Of a stretch of DNA of 27,462 nucleotides, positions 22,722 through 27,462 are shown piece by piece. This DNA comes from JBEKTY01 sp049515555 (GTDB lineage: Bacteria; Planctomycetota; Planctomycetia; Pirellulales; Thermoguttaceae), in the NCBI GenBank assembly GCA_049515555.1, contig JBEKTY010000117.1:1-27462 (forward strand). The letters are read 5' to 3'. Position numbers and translations under genes: made by a program. Numbering within the stretch: position 1 is the stretch's first letter; each line of letters opens with the position of its first letter. The notes beneath the pieces are model-generated. The model had not been told where the DNA came from. It saw only the letters and a program-made list of their open reading frames with translations, and made no database searches.

Positions 22722-24071
22722 CTACGACTCGATTGCCCACGGCTTGCGGTATTCGCGGCGGAAGAACTTCATGGCCTCGGGGTCGTCGACCGCGTCGGTG
22801 GCGGGGTCGATGCGCAGTTTCCGGCCGCCGGTGCGGAGGCTCATGCCGGCCCAGTGGACCATGAGCGTGCTGCGATGGGCCTCTTCCACGTCGGCGGCGG
22901 GCAGGGCCCGCGTCCGCAGGCTGCGGATGAAATCCTCCTGGTGCTCGGCGTCGGCGGGCCGGCCGTAGGCCTGCTCGATGATGGCCGGCTGCTCGCGCCG
23001 CGGCCGGCCGAATACCTGCCAGCCGGCCCCCTGCGGCCCGACCAGCATCAGCCCCTCGCTGCCGTAGATCTCGATCCGCGTGCCGCTCTGGGGCCAATAC
23101 GGGAACAGGTCGCCGTTGCGCACGGCCGGCGAGACCTTCTCCATGTAGGGCGTGTACAGCGTCAGCTCGAATGTGAGAAGGAGCCGCTCGAACTCGTAGG
23201 TCACAGCCAGCGTGTCGGGTGTCTCGTTGGCGCCGGCGGAATCGAACCGTCCGCCCGCGGCGCAGACCCGCGCCGGGCAGCCCAGCCCGCACAGCCAGCG
23301 GGCCAGGTCGAGCTGGTGGACCCCGTCGACGGCCATCTCGCCGCCGGAATAGCGCCAGTAGCCGTGCCAGTTGTCCTGGTAGTTGACGTTGTAGGGCGAC
23401 TGGGGGGCGGGGCCGTTCCAGGCGTCCCAATCCAGGCCGCGGGGCGGCTCGCCGTCGGGGCGGGCGGGGAAGTTGCTCTGGCCCTTCTGCTCGAAGACCC
23501 GGCAGAGGTGGATCCGCCCCAGCTTGCCGTCCTCGATGAACTTCCGCGCCGCGGCGTAATGCGCGGCGCTGCGTCCCGGCAGATCGACCTCGACGATCCG
23601 CCGCTGCCGACGGGCGACCTCGACCAGCCGCCGGCCTTCCCAGGGGTTGTGGCTGAGCGGGGCGGCCACGTACACGTCCTTCCCCGCCTGGCAGGCCCAA
23701 ATCGCCGCCAGGCAATGCCAATGGTCGGGCATGGCGATTACCAAGGCATCGACCGACCGGTCGTCCAGCGCTTTGCGGAAGTCCTGGAGGCAGCCCGGCG
23801 GCGGGCCGCCTTGCACCCGGGCCACGCTCTCGGCGCGCGAGGCCAGCAGGTTGCTATCGGCGTCGCACAGGTAGGCCACGCGGCAGTCGCGGCGCTGGGC
23901 CAGCCCCGTGGCCAGGGCCAGGCCGCGGCTGCGGATCCCCGCCACGGCCAGGGAGATCTTCTCGTTGGCCGGCGCGGCCCGCACCGAGCCGGCGTCGGAA
24001 AGGATGGTCAGCCCGGCCGCACAGGCGGCCCCGGCGGCACCCCCTTGACGAATAAACTCGCGGCGTCGCAT
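22722..24071 (-). CDS. Tat-exported Gfo/Idh/MocA-family protein lacking the EKP motif
   Basis: This family contains NAD(P)-dependent oxidoreductases, often acting on sugars. The 449-residue protein has a Tat signal (MRRREFIRQGG, then a hydrophobic stretch ending in VRAAPA). A Rossmann-like N-terminal part (ISLAVAGIRSRG) and DALVIAMPDHWH are typical. Where the family normally reads EKPLSHN, with the catalytic lysine, this protein reads AAPLSHN (residues 136-142), and the usual TGTQSRS-like stretch is VDLPGRSA. It may therefore be catalytically altered or non-enzymatic. The ATG at 24071 was chosen because AAGGAG precedes it by 6 bases; a GTG at 24077 overlaps that site. It converges with the XRE gene, leaving 37 bases between the stops. 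Confidence 0.88.
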   Translation of the reverse strand: MRRREFIRQGGAAGAACAAGLTILSDAGSVRAAPANEKISLAVAGIRSRGLALATGLAQRRDCRVAYLCDADSNLLASRAESVARVQGGPPPGCLQDFRKALDDRSVDALVIAMPDHWHCLAAIWACQAGKDVYVAAPLSHNPWEGRRLVEVARRQRRIVEVDLPGRSAAHYAAARKFIEDGKLGRIHLCRVFEQKGQSNFPARPDGEPPRGLDWDAWNGPAPQSPYNVNYQDNWHGYWRYSGGEMAVDGVHQLDLARWLCGLGCPARVCAAGGRFDSAGANETPDTLAVTYEFERLLLTFELTLYTPYMEKVSPAVRNGDLFPYWPQSGTRIEIYGSEGLMLVGPQGAGWQVFGRPRREQPAIIEQAYGRPADAEHQEDFIRSLRTRALPAADVEEAHRSTLMVHWAGMSLRTGGRKLRIDPATDAVDDPEAMKFFRREYRKPWAIES

Positions 24072-24210
24072 GGTCACTCCTTCAATCAGTTAGTTCCTCA
24101 TTGTATTACACCTGGTTGCCCGTGCATTGCAAGAGCGGGGCGCGGGCGGCTGGCCGGGCGGGCAGTTTGGCCGTATCATCAAGGGGAGACGGCCCAAGGC
24201 GGCAGTCCCA

Positions 24211-24307
24211 TGAAAAATGACCAATGACCAAGCACCAATGACTAAGAAACTCCCCGCGATCGGTCGTCCGTTGTCGTTGGTCATTAGTCATCGGGATTTG
24301 GTCATTT
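24211..24307. repeat. TGACCAATGACCAA inverted-repeat element
   Basis: The left half reads AATGACCAATGACCAAGCAC and AATGACTAAG; the right half is an approximate reverse complement (TTGGTCATTAGTCATCGGGA, TTTGGTCATTT). About 40 bases lie between them. The rest of the gap from 24072 to 24354 shows no gene. The element is AT-rich against its surroundings and probably belongs to another dispersed family. Confidence 0.6.
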
Positions 24308-24354
24308 ACAACGGATCTTGTTTGCCGGCTTAGCGCTGTAGTGCTGGTGTCGTC

Positions 24355-26427
24355 ATGCTCTATTCTTACCTGTTTCCGGCCCTGGGCTGCTCGGTGCTGT
24401 TGCGGGCAGTCCGCTGGTTGACGGTACTGGCGGTGCTGGGCGGCGGCGGGGTGTCGTGGGCGGGGGGCGGGCCGGAAAACTGCCTCCTGGTCGTCAATCC
24501 GGACAGCCCCCGCTCGATGGTCATCGCCAACCATTACATTGCGCTGCGGCACATCCCGGCCTGCAACGTGATGTACCTGAGCTGGGACCCCAAGGCCGAG
24601 ACGACCGACGTGGACACGTTTCGCCGCCGGATCCTCTTGCCGGTGGTTGCCGCGGCTGGCGTCCTGCATCCCGGCCGGCGGATCGACTGCGTGGTGTATT
24701 CCGCCGATTTTCCGTGGGGCATCGACTTGGCGAGCGACGTGCGGAAATTCAGGGCGGGGCGGGCCGAACCGGCCGCCGCCGGGGGTGATGCGGCCGAGGC
24801 CGCGGCTAAGCCGGGCGGCGCCGGCGGCGATGCGCCCGACGCCGAACGGCCCTGGCCCAAGTTCCTTACCCCCACGGGTTCGCTGACCGGCTTGACGTTC
24901 CTGTGGGAGCCGGTCTTACGCGGATCGTTCGGCTACTTCGAGCGGCGGAGCAACTGGTATGCGCGGCCTGGCACGGCCGGGCCGGGGCCTGCGGCGGCGA
25001 CGAGGGCCTTTTCCGGTTCGGTATTTTTTGGACCCCGTGGCGAAGTTGTCCCGTCCGGCGCAATATCTTTTGGACCCCGTGGCGAAGTTGTCCCGTCCGG
25101 CGCAGTATCTTTTGGATCCCACAGCGAAATTGCCTCGCCCGGCGCGGAATCTCTTGGAACGCATGGTGATGCTACCCCATCGGGCGCAGCTTCTTCTGGA
25201 GCCCATGGTGACGTTACCCCATCGGGCGCAGCGTCTCTTGGTCCCCAGGGCCACGCGGCCGCCTCCGGCGGACGCCGCTATCTGCTGTCGATGATGCTGG
25301 GCGTGACGTCCGGACGGGGCAACTCGCTGGACGAGGTGCTCCATTATCTGCGCGTCAGTGCGGGGGCCGACGGCACGCATCCCCGCGGCACGATCTACTT
25401 CGTCGAGAACGGCGACGTCCGCTCCCGCGTGCGGCACGACGAATATCCCGCGGCCGTCCGGCAGCTCAAGGCCCTGGGTGTCGAGGCCGGGATCGAGCAG
25501 GGGATCATGCCCCTGGGGAAAGACGACGTCCAGGGGGCCATGATGGGCACCGCCACGCTGGACTGGCAGTCGTCGGGCAGCACGATCCGGCCGGGCGCCA
25601 TCTGCGAGCATTTCACGAGCCTGGGGGGCGAGATGCACGCGGGGGCCGGTCAGACGCCGCTTTCGGAGCTGCTGCGCTTTGGGGCGGCCGCCGCCAGCGG
25701 CGCCGTGACCGAGCCCTACGCCATCGCCGAGAAGTTCCCCTCGGCCGAAATGCAGGTCCATTATGCCCGCGGCGCGACCGTGGCCGAGGCCTTCTACCTG
25801 TCGGTCTGCTGCCCTTACCAACTGCTGATCGTGGGCGATCCGCTGTGCCGCCCGTGGGCGAACATCCCGGCGGTGACGGTGGCCGGCATCGAGCCGGGGG
25901 CCGCGGCGGCGGGCATGCTGCACCTGAAGCCGGCGGCACAACTGGCCGGGTCGGCCGCGGTCGAGTACTTCGAGCTGTTCATCGACGGGCTGCTGATGCG
26001 GCACTGCCCGCCGGGCGGCTCCTTGGACCTCGATACCCGAACGCTCAGCGACGGCCATCACGAGCTGCGGATCGTGGCGGTGGAAGCGGGCCCCATCCGC
26101 TCGCAGGGCCGGCTGCTGCTGCCGATCACTACGGCCAACTACCAGCGCAGTATCCGGGTCTCGGTCGAGCCGCGGGGGGTTGTGGCGGCGGATCGGCCGC
26201 TGGTGATTTCGGCCCGGGCGCCCGGCTGCATCGGCATCTGCGTCGTCGAGGGGACGCGACTGCTGGGCAAGATCGTGGGTGAGGAGGGACGCCTGGAGAT
26301 CCGGCCGGCCCGGCTCGGCGCCGGCCCGGTCCGCCTGCAGGTGATCGGCCTGGGCGCCAACGGCAGCACCGGAAACGTGCTGGCCGCGCCCATCGACCTG
26401 GAGGTGCGCGGGGAACACGGAAAATGA
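24355..26427 (+). CDS. Secreted TIGR03790-like protein with internal tandem repeat
   Basis: This 690-residue protein is probably exported: a hydrophobic N-terminus (LLRAVRWLTVLAVLGGGGVS) precedes GGPENCLLVVNPDSP. The features recalled for TIGR03790 are present: DSPRSMVIANHYIALRHIPA near the start, RRIDCVVYSADFPWGIDLAS, and late in the protein SGAVTEPYAIAEKFPSAEMQ followed by a GATVAEAFYLSV stretch and LLIVGDPLCRPW, a layout that also recalls caspase-like C25 peptidases. TIGR03790 is an uncharacterised family reported from genomes that carry exosortase. Residues 223-306 are six 14-residue repeats (F/S-G-P-R-G-E-V-V-P-S-G-A type) encoded by 42-bp units and are absent from the core fold as I know it. 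The C-terminal third is beta-rich. The ribosome-binding site is weak, so the start is uncertain. Confidence 0.65.
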   Translation: MLYSYLFPALGCSVLLRAVRWLTVLAVLGGGGVSWAGGGPENCLLVVNPDSPRSMVIANHYIALRHIPACNVMYLSWDPKAETTDVDTFRRRILLPVVAAAGVLHPGRRIDCVVYSADFPWGIDLASDVRKFRAGRAEPAAAGGDAAEAAAKPGGAGGDAPDAERPWPKFLTPTGSLTGLTFLWEPVLRGSFGYFERRSNWYARPGTAGPGPAAATRAFSGSVFFGPRGEVVPSGAISFGPRGEVVPSGAVSFGSHSEIASPGAESLGTHGDATPSGAASSGAHGDVTPSGAASLGPQGHAAASGGRRYLLSMMLGVTSGRGNSLDEVLHYLRVSAGADGTHPRGTIYFVENGDVRSRVRHDEYPAAVRQLKALGVEAGIEQGIMPLGKDDVQGAMMGTATLDWQSSGSTIRPGAICEHFTSLGGEMHAGAGQTPLSELLRFGAAAASGAVTEPYAIAEKFPSAEMQVHYARGATVAEAFYLSVCCPYQLLIVGDPLCRPWANIPAVTVAGIEPGAAAAGMLHLKPAAQLAGSAAVEYFELFIDGLLMRHCPPGGSLDLDTRTLSDGHHELRIVAVEAGPIRSQGRLLLPITTANYQRSIRVSVEPRGVVAADRPLVISARAPGCIGICVVEGTRLLGKIVGEEGRLEIRPARLGAGPVRLQVIGLGANGSTGNVLAAPIDLEVRGEHGK
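25021..25272. repeat. Six in-frame 42-bp tandem repeats
   Basis: Units start at 25021, 25063, 25105, 25147, 25189 and 25231. The first two differ at only two bases; later units drift, with the last the most divergent. There are no spacers. The unit length is a multiple of three and every unit stays open, adding 14 residues each to the secreted protein. Confidence 0.92.
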
Positions 26428-26440
26428 CAGAAAAGAAGCC

Positions 26441-26652
26441 AAGGTTCAATGTTCAATGAGGGACCACGTCAGAATGACTTGCACATCTTGCAACGAGGGT
26501 GGCACGCCCTGAGCGCAGCGAAGGGCGTGGTTTCTAGGCCCGCCACGCCCTTCGCTGCGCTCAGGGACGTGCCACCCGAACAGAGCAACCTATTCTCGAC
26601 GCGGCGCCGTAGGGCACGGTCGGGGTGCTCGGCTGATTGAACATTGAACATT
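26441..26652. mobile_element. Nested inverted-repeat (MITE-like) element
   Basis: The 20-bp ends at 26441-26460 and 26633-26652 are inverted repeats matching at 18 of 20 positions (GTTCAATGTTCAAT type). Inside, arms at 26497-26530 and 26543-26577 form a near-perfect hairpin of about 33 bp with one bulged base, GGGTGGCACG...CGTGG. No open frame of note is inside. The 212-bp structure fills the gap between the TIGR03790-like gene and tadA. The short distance to the tadA start (10 bases) means it probably carries the tadA leader. Confidence 0.7.
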
Positions 26653-26662
26653 TATACATTTG

Positions 26663-27136
26663 ATGATTCCCCGCGTCATGCACGAACCGTTCATGCAACA
26701 GGCGTTGGCCGAGGCCCGGCAGGCACTCGACGAAGACGAGGTGCCCGTGGGGGCGATCATCGTGCACGAGGGCCGGGTGATTGCCCGGGCCCACAACCAG
26801 CGGGAGCGGCTCCGCGATCCCACGGCCCACGCCGAGATGATCGCCATCACGCAGGCGGCCCAGGGCCGGCAAAGCTGGCGCTTGGAGGGGTGCACGCTGT
26901 ACGTGACCCTCGAGCCCTGCGTGATGTGCGCCGGCGCGATCGTCCAGGCCCGCATCCCCACGCTGGTGTTTGGTGCGACGGATCCCAAGGCGGGGGCCGT
27001 GCGAACCCTGTTCCGCCTCCTGGAAGACCCGCGGCTGAACCACCGCTGCCAGATCGTGGCCGGGGTGCTGGCCGGGCCGTGCGGCCAGTTCCTCACGCAA
27101 TTCTTCGAGCAACAGCGGCGGCTGGGAAAAAAATAA
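26663..27136 (+). CDS. tadA: tRNA-specific adenosine deaminase
   Basis: TadA deaminates adenosine 34 of tRNA-Arg(ACG) to inosine. The 157-residue protein has the zinc-dependent deaminase signature: HAE (56-58, with the proton-shuttling glutamate) and PCVMC (85-89), inside TLEPCVMCAGAIVQARI. DEVPVGAIIV near residue 24 and FGATDPKAGA near 110 also match the family. There are three possible starts: TTG 26660, ATG 26663 and ATG 26678 (MHEPFMQQALAEA). The last fits the usual family N-terminus well; no strong ribosome-binding site decides. The transposon-like repeat upstream ends 10 bases before 26663. Confidence 0.92.
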   Translation: MIPRVMHEPFMQQALAEARQALDEDEVPVGAIIVHEGRVIARAHNQRERLRDPTAHAEMIAITQAAQGRQSWRLEGCTLYVTLEPCVMCAGAIVQARIPTLVFGATDPKAGAVRTLFRLLEDPRLNHRCQIVAGVLAGPCGQFLTQFFEQQRRLGKK

Positions 27137-27355
27137 ACGCCCTGGGCCCTGGCCGCTACTGCCCCGCGGCGCGATTCCGGGGTATAATACAGTGGAACGA
27201 GGAGGCGGCCGGAAAAGTCAGCCAATTCGATTCGGGCCGGCGGCCGAAAATGCCGATAGTGAAACTACCTTGGAATGAGTCCTACCGCCTGTTATTCCGA
27301 CGGAGGTGCCAACCCATTAGCGTGAGCCGCGGTCGATAAAGGCTAGTGCCGCAAA
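27137..27355. other. Non-coding stretch after tadA with a possible -10 box
   Basis: A perfect TATAAT lies at 27183-27188 on the plus strand, preceded by GGGG, with no good -35 box at the right distance. A GAGGAGG follows at 27199-27205 but no start codon stands at the proper spacing. A 29-codon open frame from 27250 is not convincing. The stretch could hold the start of a short RNA or nothing. Confidence 0.3.
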
Positions 27356-27462
27356 TCACAATTGATGGCCCATGAAGAGCTTGTTTTGCCCAGCTTCCGG
27401 CGTTTTCTTGTTTCCCAGACGGCGCATCTTGCCCTGTTTCGATTGCACCGAAAAGCCTTCCT
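27356..27462 (-). CDS. 3' end of an unknown gene, cut by the window edge
   Basis: On the minus strand the frame is open from the right edge to a TGA at 27356, giving 34 residues that end in GQNKLFMGHQL. The peptide is basic (KQGKMRRLGNKK) with about two thirds G or C at third codon positions, lower than most genes here. No family is recognised. It converges with tadA. The reading frame choice rests only on sequence quality. Confidence 0.35.
   Translation of the reverse strand, partial: EGFSVQSKQGKMRRLGNKKTPEAGQNKLFMGHQL

Noticed and set aside
25021..25272. CRISPR array or DNA-binding iteron cluster
   Set aside because: Units are contiguous, 42 bp long, with no unique spacers, and lie in frame inside a gene.
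1..27462. tRNA, rRNA or attachment sites
   Set aside because: I looked for the TTCGA-type T-loop with matching stems and for rRNA signatures in the intergenic regions and found none. A tRNAscan-SE or Infernal run would settle this.

Overview
The window is high-GC DNA with mostly densely packed genes. The organism is most likely a member of the Planctomycetota (Pirellulales-like). This is inferred from the gene types: a Tat-exported Gfo/Idh-type protein, a TIGR03790-like secreted protein, a beta-propeller fused to a c-type cytochrome domain, secreted thioredoxins, and a very large soluble-adenylyl-cyclase-like signalling protein. The many short palindromic repeats between and inside genes fit the same group. 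No rRNA, tRNA, CRISPR array or complete insertion sequence was seen.

Left part (1-8800). A damaged metE lies on the minus strand (64-2270). Diverging from it is a 1375-residue protein with two class III cyclase domains, an ATPase and a TPR-like tail (2494-6621), the domain order of mammalian soluble adenylyl cyclase (ADCY10). An alpha/beta hydrolase (6774-7667) and a zinc-type homocysteine methyltransferase (7873-8754) follow.

Middle part (8800-21225), entirely on the minus strand. Going against the printed coordinates, the sets are: an NRDE/TANGO2-like protein followed by an inositol-3-phosphate synthase-like protein; a DEAD-box RNA helicase; a beta-propeller/dihaem cytochrome followed by a secreted HEXXH metallopeptidase-like protein; serine hydroxymethyltransferase (glyA) followed by a single-domain response regulator; and an exported CNHC redoxin, a TlpA-like lipoprotein and an exported HEAT/TPR protein.

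Right part (21225-27462). A roughly 1.4-kb stretch (about 21.3-22.7 kb) looks lower in GC and carries small ORFs, each with a strong Shine-Dalgarno sequence. They end in an XRE-type regulator and are preceded by a good sigma70-like promoter with a perfect 7-1-7 palindrome at the expected transcription start. Then come a Gfo/Idh/MocA-like protein that has lost the EKP motif, a TIGR03790-like secreted protein containing an in-frame 42-bp tandem repeat, a nested inverted-repeat element, tadA, and the end of an unknown gene at the right edge.

Two themes connect the window. First, methionine and one-carbon metabolism: metE is broken, while a second homocysteine methyltransferase and glyA are intact. 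Second, at least seven families of short palindromic repeats are present, several of them read through in frame so that they supply internal loops or C-terminal tails of proteins. The most interesting candidates are the soluble-adenylyl-cyclase-like protein and the small-ORF/XRE unit. Neither is shown here to be a new system.
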